Source: Arthrobacter burdickii (GTDB taxonomy: Bacteria > Actinomycetota > Actinomycetes > Actinomycetales > Micrococcaceae). Taken from it: 64,000 nt of DNA. Under the pieces are notes generated by a model. It was not told the origin of the DNA. It was given only the letters and a program-made list of their open reading frames with translations, and searched no databases. Numbering within the stretch: position 1 is the first letter of the stretch; each line of letters begins with the position of its first letter. Position numbers and translations under genes: made by a program. Below are positions 17,686-26,490 of the stretch, one piece after another. The stretch spans positions 1,984,001 to 2,048,000 of the forward strand of contig NZ_JAROCG010000001.1 in the NCBI RefSeq assembly GCF_030433645.1, in the 5' to 3' direction.

Positions 17686-18723
17686 TCAGCTGGCACCTGG
17701 CGGACCAATAGTTATGTCGTCAAACACAGCTCTAGTTGAATTTGAGGCCCAAGAACTGGCGTTTCGCCGATATCCCGGGGCACTTCTTCCTTCGAAGCTT
17801 TTCCACGACATTTGGTTTTGGTCACTTGACGCATTTGCCATATTTACTATCTCGAACTTAAAATGATCTGTTTTCCATCCTGCTCCCGCCCCTGATACCA
17901 AGGAAGGCGAAAAATACCCAGACGGAGTCAGAATCCACGGAGAATACGAAACCGGCGATGCAACAGCTGCTCCAAACGACATGGACTCTTGGACTTTAGG
18001 GAAATAGGTTATCTTAGCTTCAGGGCCGCCCTCAGCGTCCCAGAATAGATGTATAGAAGTGACGTCCTCGCCGACCGTTCCAGGGAAACTCAAGGCAGTT
18101 TGACGTACTGCTTCAACCAAGTAGGACTGAAAATTGTCCAAGCATTCCTGAAAAGTTTCCTCTCCCTCGCTACCGACCATACTCAACGAGCTGATCATCT
18201 TCTTCGCAACATCGTAATCAATCTGCCCAATTGGGTATGCCGTTAATCTCTGGGTTGGTAGATTGCGGAGGCTGGTTGTTACGAAATCGACCTGACCACC
18301 TTTTCCGGGCTGGTGTCGTATTAACCATCTGAACGGTCTCAATCGGACCTTGGCCCCACGAGGGCAAAAAAACCCGGATATTACGATCTCGTGATAGTGT
18401 GCCGTGAGTTTGCGCGTGATTAACTCGTCGCGAAGTTTCGATTGCAGCCGTGTAGCAACTTCCCACAGTGTAGGAACTGATTGGACACTGCCCATTCCCC
18501 GTCCGAAAGCATCTTCCCATGCAACTTCGGCAATCCACTGATCTGTGGGCGTTGCGCCGAAATAAGCAACCCCCGTGTACCCGACCGTAGCCACCGCGTC
18601 CCATGTCCGCATAATGACGTTCTTGTTGCTTCTTCGCTCGTATGGGGCGCCGCGAAGGGAGACCAAACGGTCGGCCGTTTGGAAGATATGGTAACGAGTG
18701 AAGCTGGTAACTATAAATGTCAT
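17686..18723 (-). CDS. Hypothetical protein, possibly Ntn-hydrolase-like
   Basis: 345 residues, base composition near 50% G+C and codon use unlike the host, so probably foreign. The N-terminal VTSFTRYHIFQTADRLVSLRG and AVATVGYTGVAYFG segments recall uncharacterised proteasome-like (Ntn-hydrolase) proteins beginning with a short beta-strand, a TxDR-like motif and a GYTG turn. I see no catalytic proof. The last 80 residues are Ser/Pro/Gly-rich. Cargo gene of element 1; no operon partner in view. Confidence 0.5.
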   Translation of the reverse strand: MTFIVTSFTRYHIFQTADRLVSLRGAPYERRSNKNVIMRTWDAVATVGYTGVAYFGATPTDQWIAEVAWEDAFGRGMGSVQSVPTLWEVATRLQSKLRDELITRKLTAHYHEIVISGFFCPRGAKVRLRPFRWLIRHQPGKGGQVDFVTTSLRNLPTQRLTAYPIGQIDYDVAKKMISSLSMVGSEGEETFQECLDNFQSYLVEAVRQTALSFPGTVGEDVTSIHLFWDAEGGPEAKITYFPKVQESMSFGAAVASPVSYSPWILTPSGYFSPSLVSGAGAGWKTDHFKFEIVNMANASSDQNQMSWKSFEGRSAPGYRRNASSWASNSTRAVFDDITIGPPGAS

Positions 18724-19039
18724 TCAGGTCCCCGGTGATGTCGGCGGCAACGGTGTCGTTTACTCATTCTGCGGCACCATCCTGGACGGTCCCTGCTGAC
18801 ACTAGCTGAGTGACTTGGAACCTGCTCTCACAAGCTACCGCCCACTCTGGGCGGTGAGTTGTAACAGTCATCCGTCCCATATCAAGCAACCATAGTGCTC
18901 GTCATGCCGCTTGTTCTCGACCTCGAGGGGCAGCATACGGGCTGGTGGTGACAGTCAGTTGTTGACGCATACGGCTTACTTCCCAATCAGTTCAGCCACG
19001 ACTACCGTTGCCTCATCACACTAGTTGAAAGATGGGGAC
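18724..19039. other. Gene-free 316 bp stretch with one hairpin
   Basis: No supported gene. ACCGCCC-ACTCT-GGGCGGT at 18837-18855 forms a perfect 7-bp stem. The divergent genes on each side (17686-18723 minus, disrupted gene at 19040 plus) place their promoters here. No clear -35/-10 pair was identified. Confidence 0.4.
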
Positions 19040-19086
19040 ATGCTCTCAGAACACACGTCTTCGATCCGAAGCACTCTCGCGCAGCA

Positions 19087-20465
19087 GGGACTGTCGTATA
19101 AACGGTGTGTGGGTCCGGCATTTCATTAGTGGTTGGTTTTCTCGAATCGGCCCGCGAAGGTGATCGCGAACGCGTTGAGTGCGGGTTTCCACCTGATCAC
19201 CCAGCGTGCTCTGCCGCCGCCGGTCGGGTCAAGGGACCTGGTGACGAGGTAGAGACACTTCAGGGCTGCGGCCTCGTTCGGGAAATGACCCCTGGCCCGC
19301 ACCGCTCGGCGGTAGCGCGCGTTGATCGACTCGATCGCGTTCGTCGTGCAGATCACCCGACGAATCTCCACGTCGTACTCAAGGAAGGGTACGAACTCCG
19401 CCCAAGAGCTTTCCCAGAGCTTCACGATCGCCGGATACCGTGAGCCCCACTCGGCGGCGAACTCCGTGAACCGGTCCTTTGCCGCAGCCTCACTCGGGGC
19501 CGTATAGACGGGTTTGAGGGCTTTGACGATGCCGTCACGGTGTTGGCGGCCGGCGTAACGGAAGCTGTTGCGGATCAGGTGCACGACGCACTGCTGCACC
19601 ACGGTCCGCTCCCAGGTGGTCGTGATCGCTTCCGGCAGGCCCTTGAGACCGTCACAGACGGCGATGAGCACATCGGTGACGCCACGGTTCTTCAGCTCGG
19701 AGAAGACCTGCAGCCAGAACCTCGCGCCTTCACCTCCGTCGCCGGCCCAGATGCCCAGGATCTCGCGTTCCCCGTTTGTGGTGACGCCCATGACCACATA
19801 GAACGGAGTGTTCCGCACTTGTCCATCGCGGACTTTTACGACGATCGCGTCGACGAAGAGCACCGGGTAGAGCGGATCCAGGGGACGGGAGGACCACTCG
19901 GACAGCTCCCCGGCGACTTTCTCCGTGATTCGGCTGATGGTGTCCTTGGAGACCTTCGCCCCGTAGACCTCCTCGAAGTGCGCCGCGATTTCCCCGGTGG
20001 TCAGCCCGCGGGCGGAGAGGGAGAGCACAATCTGATCGATCCCGTCCAAGCGCCGTTTCCGCTTGGGCACGATCACCGGTTCGAACGACCCGTCGCGATC
20101 CCGGGGCACCTCGATCTCGACTGGGCCGATCTCGGTCAACACGGTCTTCGACCTCGTGCCGTTGCGCATATTCGCTGCGATCGGCATCCCGCCGTGCTCG
20201 TGCCCGAGGTGCTCCGTCAACTCGGCGTCCAACGCCGTCTCGAGGACGTTCTTCGTGAGTTGGTTCAACAGCCCACCAGGGCCGACCAAGCTCACGCCTT
20301 GCTCCTTCGCTTGGGCAAGCAGGCGTTCGGCAAGGTCCTTTTGATCGATGAATTCTCCCGTCACAGGATCGATCATCGTCTCTGATACTTCGGTCGTGAA
20401 GTCGTTCACGGCCATCTCCTTCCGGATCAGGCCGGCCCCTCACACACCGTTTTTCTTACAGTCCC
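19087..20465 (-). mobile_element. IS256-family insertion sequence, complete
   Basis: 1,379 bp bounded by imperfect inverted repeats: GGGACTGT...AAACGGTGTGTG at the left (19087 on) mirrors the right end, whose complement reads GGGACTGTAAG...AAACGGTGTGTG. One transposase gene fills it. The intact transposase and perfect target duplication indicate a recent insertion. Confidence 0.93.
19126..20415 (-). CDS. IS256-family transposase
   Basis: 429-residue DDE transposase of the Transposase_mut family. Visible features: N-terminal helical region with NGTRSKTVLTEIGPVEIEVPRDRDGSFEP, the first catalytic aspartate in YPVLFVDAIVVKVRDG, the second in DVLIAVCDGLKGLPEA, the C-x2-H-type stretch QQCVVHLIRNSFRY, and the glutamate in CTTNAIESINARYRRAVR. 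Length is typical and the frame is intact, so the element may be mobile. The start ATG 20415 has GGAAGGAGA nearby. Confidence 0.96.
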   Translation of the reverse strand: MAVNDFTTEVSETMIDPVTGEFIDQKDLAERLLAQAKEQGVSLVGPGGLLNQLTKNVLETALDAELTEHLGHEHGGMPIAANMRNGTRSKTVLTEIGPVEIEVPRDRDGSFEPVIVPKRKRRLDGIDQIVLSLSARGLTTGEIAAHFEEVYGAKVSKDTISRITEKVAGELSEWSSRPLDPLYPVLFVDAIVVKVRDGQVRNTPFYVVMGVTTNGEREILGIWAGDGGEGARFWLQVFSELKNRGVTDVLIAVCDGLKGLPEAITTTWERTVVQQCVVHLIRNSFRYAGRQHRDGIVKALKPVYTAPSEAAAKDRFTEFAAEWGSRYPAIVKLWESSWAEFVPFLEYDVEIRRVICTTNAIESINARYRRAVRARGHFPNEAAALKCLYLVTRSLDPTGGGRARWVIRWKPALNAFAITFAGRFEKTNH

Positions 20466-20926
20466 GCGCAGCACGTGCGAGGTTGGCCCCATCGTGAGTT
20501 TCGCCGCCAAGGTGACCCTGCCTTCGCCTTAGAGCAACGACTAGCTCTCGTTATCGGTGATTCTGAGATCGTCTACCTGGCTGGGCGCACAGGGGATCAG
20601 GTTGTTGATCCAAGGAACGCTTACGAGGTGCTTCTGTTCACCGACTCGATAGTCGTTTCTGCTACGGCTCCGATAGAGCAGACACAAGGGGCAGAGATGA
20701 TTGCCTACGTCAAATTTGCAGCGCGGGGAAGCATAACTGGGCTCACCGTCTCGGGCCTTGAGGACTATTCATACGACGGCGGCGAGACGTTCGTATCGTT
20801 TGAGGCCGTTTACCCTTCTGTTGGCGCCATCACAGTACGGGGCGGGCACGACTCAATTCGATCAGCCGCGGCGAGCCTTGACCTGTTCAATGCGATCAAG
20901 ATCGAGTGTTTAGGGGCTCAGACTAG

Positions 20927-21172
20927 GTGACTTCTCAGCCTCGTTTCATGACTCTTACCGATGTTGCTGAGGAGTTGGCGGTGAGTCAGTCGCAGATGTA
21001 CGCCCTCGTGAAAAGCGGTGACCTGCCGGCCATCCAGGTTGGCGGTCGTGGGCAGTGGCGGGCGGGGCGGGTGAAGCTTGAGGAGTACATAGCCCGCTTG
21101 TACGAGCAGGCTGAGAAGCAGCGCGCCAAACTCAACCTGGATGACTTGCCAGCAGAGCCGGCTGAGAACTGA
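20927..21172 (+). CDS. HTH DNA-binding protein (excisionase-type)
   Basis: 81 residues with an N-terminal winged-helix/MerR-like fold: MTLTDVAEELAVSQSQMYALVKSGDLPAIQVGG followed by WRAGRVKLEEYIARLY, the hallmark of the helix_turn_helix_17 / excisionase family. It could act as recombination directionality factor for element 1 or as a regulator. GTG at 20927 overlaps the stop of the disrupted upstream gene; ATG 20948 is an alternative. Its normal upstream partner is broken by the IS, which also may have cut its transcription. Confidence 0.8.
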   Translation: MTSQPRFMTLTDVAEELAVSQSQMYALVKSGDLPAIQVGGRGQWRAGRVKLEEYIARLYEQAEKQRAKLNLDDLPAEPAEN

Positions 21173-21182
21173 CTGGATGGAG

Positions 21183-21229
21183 ACAAACGAAGGACGACAC
21201 CGCAGCTGACGGTCTCGTCCTTCGTTTGT
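21183..21229. terminator. Strong bidirectional terminator
   Basis: ACAAACGAAGGACGA pairs perfectly over 15 bp with TCGTCCTTCGTTTGT across a 17-base loop, between the convergent HTH and lsr2 genes. Confidence 0.9.
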
Positions 21230-21246
21230 TCTAGCCTAGGTGCGTG

Positions 21247-21591
21247 TTAGCCATCCGCTTCGTTGTATTCGTTGTAGGCGTCGACGATTGTCTGGTTGAT
21301 GCGTCCCCGTGAACTGGGGTTGTACCCGTGGTCCTGAGCCCACTGGCGGATCTCCTGCGTGTTCTGGCGCTTGTTACGGCTGGTCGACTTGGTGCCGCCC
21401 TGACTCCGCTTCCCGCCGTTGCTCTTCCGGCCCTTTTCCACATACTCAGACAGTGTCGAACGCAGCTTCTCAGCGTTCTCAGTGGTCAGATCAATCTCGT
21501 ACTCCGTGCCCTCGAAACCGAATCGAACGGTCTCCTGAGCTTCTTCACCATTCAGGTCATCAACCAACTGCACCTGCACACGCTGCGCCAC
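21247..21591 (-). CDS. lsr2: Lsr2-family nucleoid-associated protein
   Basis: 114 residues, the usual Lsr2 length. The N-terminal oligomerisation domain (MAQRVQVQLVDDLNG ... FGFEGTEYEIDLT) is followed by a basic linker and the C-terminal AT-hook-like domain with IRQWAQDHGYNPSSRGRI, which inserts an R-G-R into the minor groove of A+T-rich DNA. Lsr2 proteins silence foreign DNA; phage-borne versions silence their own prophage. Here it lies in the A+T-richer part of element 1 and probably silences it (inference). Confidence 0.93.
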   Translation of the reverse strand: MAQRVQVQLVDDLNGEEAQETVRFGFEGTEYEIDLTTENAEKLRSTLSEYVEKGRKSNGGKRSQGGTKSTSRNKRQNTQEIRQWAQDHGYNPSSRGRINQTIVDAYNEYNEADG

Positions 21592-21727
21592 AACAAACTC
21601 CTAAGTCATCGAAAGTATGACCCCCATGTGGTGACCATATCCGCACTGCGAATGCCAAAGCAAAAGTGCCACAACGAGGAGAGGCCCCATAACCGAAGTC
21701 ATAGGGCCTGTTACCACACGTACTGAA

Positions 21728-22315
21728 CTAACCGATCTTTGACCAGGAACCGCAGCGGTTCGTGGTGAAATCCTGCCCAACCTGCAAAGTGACCGTAGGC
21801 TGACCACCCGACACATTGTCGTTAGCTACGATGTCGTCGCCATTTGTCCCCGACACGTAGATACCCCAGTAACAACGACCGGTAACAGGGGCGCTCGTTG
21901 TGTATGTCCCGGGCTCGACATTTCTGCCGACAGTCCACGAACCTTCGGTGATCGTCGTAGCAGCCTTCTTAGCCTCAGCGCCCTTCACCGCGTCCTCACG
22001 CTTCTTCACAGCAGCTTCCGCGGCTCCTACAGCCTGTTCGCGCTTTGCCACTGACTCTTCTTTCGAACGGAACTCGCCCTCGAGAGCACGCGCACTGTCG
22101 AGCTGTGCCTCAAGTTCCTTCTGACGATCGAGAAGCTTGTCCTTATAGGCGTCCTTCTCTTCGATCAGCGTTTGTCGCGATGTGCTTTCGGCTGCTACAG
22201 CTGCGTACTCTTCGCTTTTTGTCGGGTCGGCGACAGCCGAACCAACCCCTATGCCGCCGGCGAACACTGCGAGAGCAACTGCCGCTGCACCGCCAAGCTT
22301 CAACTTTCGATTCAT
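21728..22315 (-). CDS. Secreted coiled-coil protein
   Basis: 195 residues from ATG 22315, which has GGGGAAG just upstream; the longer upstream frame is not needed. Order: basic N-terminus, hydrophobic export segment (AAAVALAVFAGGIGVGSAVA), a long heptad-rich coiled coil of about 90 residues, then a compact domain with SWTVGRNVEPGTYTT and RCYWGIYVSG. This architecture occurs in actinobacterial phage and mobile-element proteins of unknown function. Two cysteines in the C-terminal domain may form a disulfide outside the cell. Confidence 0.7.
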   Translation of the reverse strand: MNRKLKLGGAAAVALAVFAGGIGVGSAVADPTKSEEYAAVAAESTSRQTLIEEKDAYKDKLLDRQKELEAQLDSARALEGEFRSKEESVAKREQAVGAAEAAVKKREDAVKGAEAKKAATTITEGSWTVGRNVEPGTYTTSAPVTGRCYWGIYVSGTNGDDIVANDNVSGGQPTVTLQVGQDFTTNRCGSWSKIG

Positions 22316-22441
22316 CTTCCCCAGGTTCCTACGTGATATGAGACCGGATATGAGTCGATTTTGCTCAGTACCCTGGTGATTGCGACAGTGCAATCGAGGA
22401 ACGTTAGCACGTCAGTGGTCGAATGTGGTCACCGAGGTTAC

Positions 22442-23378
22442 TTACTTGTTTGCTTCGAAGATCTCATCTGCGATGGCTGCCAGCTTGCGGTGTTCTTCGG
22501 GCAGGAGGTGCCCGTAGATGTTGACGGTCATGCGAATGTCTTTATGGCCTAGGCGCTTGGATAGGGAGTGCATATCGGGCGCCGCCTTGGAGGAACATGC
22601 TCGAGCTGGTGTGGCGCAGGGCGTGTATGCGCGGTTTGTTCTCCTTCGTGAAGCCCGCGGCGTAGCAGGCCGGCGACCAGTTTTTGTGCGCAGCGGATGA
22701 CATGATCTGCCCGCTCACCTTGTTTCTGAACACTAGGCCAGCACCAGCTTCGCGCACGAGTGGCACGAGTTCGCCGGCCATCCTGGAACTCAATGCGATC
22801 TTCCTGCGCGAACTGGTTGTTTTCGGCGGACCCAATACCTGGTTCCCGAGTCCGTCCTCCTTCCACGCCTTCGATACGTTCACCAGCACAGGGCTGTCGG
22901 AGTAGTTAAAATCAGACCCAGTGAGAGCTGTCGCCTCGCTGAACCTCATGCCGGTCACTAGGAGGAACTGGAAAAACGGGCGATAGTGCGGGTCAAGGTT
23001 GGCATAGATCCTGGCCCACTCGTCGCGGGTGATCACTCGGACCGCAGCTTCTACTGAGTCAGAGGACGGCAGAGGGATGCCGTAACAAGGGTTGTCCGCT
23101 CTCAGGCTCAGGCGCACGGCTGTCTTCATGGCCGACGAAAGGAACCCGAAGTAGTTGCGAACCGTCTTCGGCGCCAATCCCAAACTCTGTAGCACTCGCA
23201 CCCAGTAGACGACTCCTTCGTAGTCAAGATCCGCAATTAGTGTGGGCCCAAGCTCTCCCGCGAAGTGCCGGTCCAGGCTGGTTGCGTACCTCTTCAGCGT
23301 GTAGTCGCCTACCGCGGTCCGGAGTTCGATATGCCGCTCGAGAGCATCCCGCACGGTCACCACTGGCTGCCTAGCCAT
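22442..23378 (-). pseudogene. Tyrosine integrase, frameshifted near the C-terminus
   Basis: Site-specific recombinase of element 1. ATG 23378 has GGAG 8 bp upstream. The N-terminal SAM-like domain (RDALERHIELRTAVGDYTLKRY) and catalytic domain (TGMRFSEATAL with the first arginine; HALRHTSSSMF, HxxR) are in frame. After LQGGA the frame shifts: the reading in use ends 12 codons later, while the alternative frame continues DMHSLSKRLGHKDIRMTV then NIYGHL, containing the second H and the catalytic tyrosine, to TAA at 22442. One extra C in a GCCCGA run near 22583 explains it. Either a disabling mutation or a sequencing error. Confidence 0.88.
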
Positions 23379-23771
23379 GCCCACTCCAATCATTCGTTGA
23401 AGCAGCATCGTCTCGGCAAGGACGGGGGAGTACCGCACTCACGGAACACTGTTACGGAGCGGCTTCAAGGCGCCCTACGGCGCTTAGGTGCGCCTGCGTT
23501 ACCGTCTACTTCCGGAACCCCGTATTGGTGAATCCATGCACCTGTAGTGACTTCTCAATTGCCGTAGCTCACGCGACATTCGCGCATGGGTCGGCTGACG
23601 TTGATTGTTACGCTCCTGCATCCCGCTTCTGGCTAGCGCGCCGAGTCCGCAGATAGTCCGCAAGAAGTCCGCAAAACCCCTATTGCAGCCCTCCGCGGAC
23701 AACGGCGAGAAGCCCGGAAACATGCGGATCCTAACAACCTCCAACACCGCCCAATCATAGGCACAGAGTTC
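23379..23771. other. Right-end noncoding region of element 1
   Basis: No supported gene in 393 bp. Three direct repeats of AGTCCGCA start at 23644, 23655 and 23666, an exact 11-bp spacing, and one belongs to the 12-mer also found at the left end. These look like arm-type integrase sites. A GC-rich inverted repeat (GGCGCCCTACGGCGC) lies near 23470. Confidence 0.55.
23644..23673. promoter_or_regulatory. Putative integrase arm-type sites, right end
   Basis: Three phased copies of AGTCCGCA at 11-bp intervals, about one helical turn each, 100-130 bp from the attR core. Confidence 0.55.
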
Positions 23772-23779
23772 TGGATCAA
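23772..23779. other. attR core of element 1
   Basis: Second copy of TGGATCAA; reading into it restores the tryptophan-isoleucine-asparagine codons of cpaF. Confidence 0.75.
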
Positions 23780-24746
23780 TGCGCCGTCGGAGGTGTACGT
23801 CGCGCGGAACGGCGAATCCGAGCTCACGGCGCTGACGTTGACGGACCAGCCGGTGCGGGACCTCGTCGAGAAGATGCTGAAGTCGTCCGGGCGCCGCCTC
23901 GACCTGTCCTCTCCCTTCGTGGATGCTTCCCTTCCGGACGGGTCCCGCCTCCACGTGGTGATTCCGGATGTCACCCGCAAGCACTGGTCCGTGAACATCA
24001 GGAAGTTCATCGCCCGTGCATCGAGGCTCGAGCACCTCGTCGAACTGGGCTCGCTGTCCCCGCAGGCGGCACGGTTCCTCGGCGCCGCCGTCGCCAGCGG
24101 CCTCAATATCCTCGTCTCCGGCGCCACGCAGGCCGGGAAGACGACGCTGCTCAACTGCCTCGGAGCATCGACCGGCGCCCGGGAGCGGGTCATCACGGTC
24201 GAGGAGATCTTCGAGCTGCAGCTTCCCCTGCGCGATGTCGTCGGCCTGCAGTGCCGGCAGCCCAACCTCGAGGGCCACGGGGAGATACCCCTGCGGCGGC
24301 TCGTCAAGGAGGCCCTGAGGATGCGGCCGGACCGCCTGATCGTCGGCGAGGTCCGCGAGGCCGAGAGCCTGGACATGCTCATCGCCCTGAACAGCGGCCT
24401 ACCGGGGATGTGCAGCGTCCATGCGAACAGTGCCCATGATGCGGTGACCAAGATCTGCACGCTGCCGCTCCTCGCAGGGCAGAACATCTCCAGCAGCTTC
24501 GTCGTGCCCACGGTGGCATCGTGCATCGACCTCGTGGTGCACTGCGCCCGGCTCTCCGGCGGGCAGCGCAAGGTCATGGAGATCATGGCGCTGGGCCGCC
24601 GCGTCGAGAACGGTGTCATCGAGTCCTCCTCCATCTTCAGGAGCGTCGACGGGAACCTGCAGCTGACGGCCAGCGGCATGCCGGCCGAGGAGAAATTCGC
24701 CGCCGCGGGGGTCGACGTGTCGGCCCTCCTCGGAGTTCGCTCATGA
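23772..24746 (+). pseudogene. cpaF: Tad pilus ATPase CpaF/TadA, 3' fragment
   Basis: Codons 85-408 of the interrupted hexameric ATPase. Key motifs survive: Walker A GATQAGKTT at restored residues about 201-209, the ITVEEIFELQ segment (Asp-box region; the usual first Asp/Glu pair reads EE), RMRPDRLIVGEVREAE (Walker B), and SVHANSAHDAV (His-box). It lacks its own start; any product from an internal GTG would lose the N-terminal part. The stop overlaps tadB's ATG (ATGA), showing the operon's original coupling. Confidence 0.93.
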
Positions 24747-25600
24747 GCACCGCGCTCGGTGTCGCCCTCGGTACCGGTCTCTTCCTCGTCTGGTGGTCCT
24801 TCTGGGAGCGGCCGTCGAAGGAGCGCAAGGTTCCGGCACGGCGCCGTCTGCTCGACGACCTGCTCCTGCGTGCCGGTGTCGAGCGGGTCTCATCGAACGG
24901 CCTGATCGCCTCGTGCGGCGCCGTGGGCGTGGTGGTGCTGCTCATCGGTTTCGTCCTGACCGGTTCCGCCCCGATCGCGCTGTGCTTCGCACTGTTCGGC
25001 GGGTTCCTGCCGTTCTCGATCGTGAGGTGGCGTGCTGCCCGGCGTACGGCCTCGCTGCGCGAACTCTGGCCGGACGTGGTGGACCACCTCCGCTCCGCGA
25101 TCCGGGCCGGATTGTCGCTTCCGGAAGCGCTGATCCAATTGGGAGAGAAGGGCCCGCTCGAGCTGCGGCCCGCGTTCCGGGCATTCGCCGTGGACTATCG
25201 TGCGGGCGGACGCTTCGACGACGCGCTGAACCGCCTCAAGGAGCGGCTGGCTGATCCCGTGGCGGACCGGATCGTCGAGGCGCTCCGCATGACACGCGAG
25301 GTGGGTGGCTCGGACCTGGGCCGGTTGCTCGGCACGCTGTCCGAGTTCCTCCGGGACGCGGCGCGGACGCGCAGCGAGTTGGAGGCCCGGCAGTCCTGGA
25401 CCGTCAACGCTGCCCGGCTGGCTGTCGCTGCTCCGTGGTTCGTCCTGCTGCTCCTGTCGACCAGGCCGGAGGCCGTACGGGCCTACAACTCCGCAGGAGG
25501 AGCCGTGGTCCTCCTCGGCGGGCTCCTGGTCTCGATCGTCTGCTATCGCGTGATGCTGCGGATCGGGGCACTACCCGAGGACGAGCGGGTGCTCCGATGA
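24743..25600 (+). CDS. tadB: Tad pilus inner-membrane platform protein TadB
   Basis: 285 residues with a type II secretion F (GspF/TadB) domain: DVVDHLRSAIRAGLSLPEALIQLG around residue 105-128, then REVGGSDLGRLLGTLSEFLRD, with two N-terminal and two C-terminal membrane segments. It forms the inner-membrane platform with TadC, driven by CpaF. It overlaps cpaF by 4 bp and tadC by 4 bp. Intact in itself, but both partners are interrupted, so the pilus is probably not made. Confidence 0.92.
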   Translation: MSTALGVALGTGLFLVWWSFWERPSKERKVPARRRLLDDLLLRAGVERVSSNGLIASCGAVGVVVLLIGFVLTGSAPIALCFALFGGFLPFSIVRWRAARRTASLRELWPDVVDHLRSAIRAGLSLPEALIQLGEKGPLELRPAFRAFAVDYRAGGRFDDALNRLKERLADPVADRIVEALRMTREVGGSDLGRLLGTLSEFLRDAARTRSELEARQSWTVNAARLAVAAPWFVLLLLSTRPEAVRAYNSAGGAVVLLGGLLVSIVCYRVMLRIGALPEDERVLR

Positions 25601-26472
25601 ACCCGGCCACAGCCCTGGCCGCCCTCTGCGGGATCGTCCTCGGGACGGGCCTCTGGCTGGTGGTCGTACGTTTGCCGGCCATGCGGCCTCCAACGCTGAC
25701 GCAGCGCGTGGCGCCGCAGCTGCGTGCAGTGGATGTGCGGTCCAGGCTGCTCTCGGAGTCGCCGGCCAACGTCACGCCCTTCGGGCCACTCGAGCGCATT
25801 CTCCGTCCCCTGCTGGCCGACGCCGTCTCCTGGTCCCACCGCTTCAACCCGGCGGCGGCAACGCTCGCCCGGAGGCTCGCCCAGGCGGGCCGGGGCCAGA
25901 CGACCACCGACTTCCGGGCCCAGCAACTCCTGTGGGCTGCGGGTGGACTGGCCGGGTCGACGCTGGTCATGGTCCTCCTGGCGGCGTCGGGTTCGGCGAA
26001 CATCCCCCTCGCCGTCGTCATCATCCTCGCCTGCGCCGTGATGGGGTTCGTCGGGCCGGATTACGTCCTGTCGTCCGACATCAGGCGGCGCGAGGCGCGG
26101 ATGCTCGCCGAGTTCCCGAGCCTCGCGGAGCTGATGGCGCTGGCAGTCTCCGCAGGGGAGAGTACGACGGGCGCGCTCGAGCGCATCTGCAGGACGGCGT
26201 CCGGCGAGCTGGCCGGTGAATTCGCCCTCGTCCTCGCAGCGACCCGGGCCGGGAAGCCGCTCGTCGACGCCCTGCAGGAGTTCTCCCACCGGACCCGTCT
26301 CGCTCCGCTCTCCCGTTTCGTCGATGGCATCACCGTCGCCGTCCAGCGGGGTACACCCCTCGCGGACGTGCTGCGCGCCCAGGCCCAGGACGTCCGGGAC
26401 CTGGCCAAGCGCGACCTGATGGAATCCGCCGGCAGGAAGGAGATCGCGATGATGGTCCCGGTTGTCAACTAA
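25597..26472 (+). pseudogene. tadC: Tad pilus platform protein TadC, 5' fragment
   Basis: Codons 1-288 of the second type II secretion F-domain protein. Features include LAEFPSLAELMALAVSAGES near residue 170-190, a second helical region, and the ending KEIAMMVPVV. After that the frame reads asparagine and stop (26470-26472), supplied by element 2. The missing last membrane segment lies at 35204-35287. The restored protein has about 313 residues, normal for TadC. ATG 25597 overlaps tadB's stop. Confidence 0.93.
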
Positions 26473-26490
26473 CCGGCTTATGCTGATCGT

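Larger units (their letters stand above)
19079..20473. repeat. 8-bp target-site duplication flanking the IS
   Basis: GCGCAGCA at 19079-19086 recurs exactly at 20466-20473, directly abutting the terminal inverted repeats. An 8-bp duplication is expected for IS256-family insertion. Confidence 0.92.
19040..20930 (+). pseudogene. Hypothetical gene split by IS256-family element
   Basis: Joining 19040-19086 with 20474-20930 (removing the insertion and one copy of the target duplication) gives one frame of about 167 residues beginning at ATG 19040, with GGGG 7-11 bp upstream, and ending TGA 20928-20930. The product contains FALEQRLALVIGDSEIVYLAG and many short beta-strand-like segments but no motif I recognise. 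The stop overlaps the GTG of the downstream HTH gene (GTGA), so the intact gene was translationally coupled to it. The insertion leaves only 15 native codons before the break. Confidence 0.75.
15320..23779. mobile_element. Element 1: decayed prophage-like island in cpaF
   Basis: About 8,452 bp from core to core. It holds an integrase C-terminal remnant at the left end, a tail-fibre remnant, a DUF4352 lipoprotein, hypothetical genes, an IS256-family element, an HTH protein, Lsr2, a secreted coiled-coil protein and a frameshifted integrase at the right end. Base composition is visibly lower in G+C than the flanks, especially 17.7-19.0 kb and 20.5-23.7 kb. No replication, packaging or head genes remain, so it looks non-autonomous and, with its integrase broken, probably locked in place. 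Confidence 0.88.
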
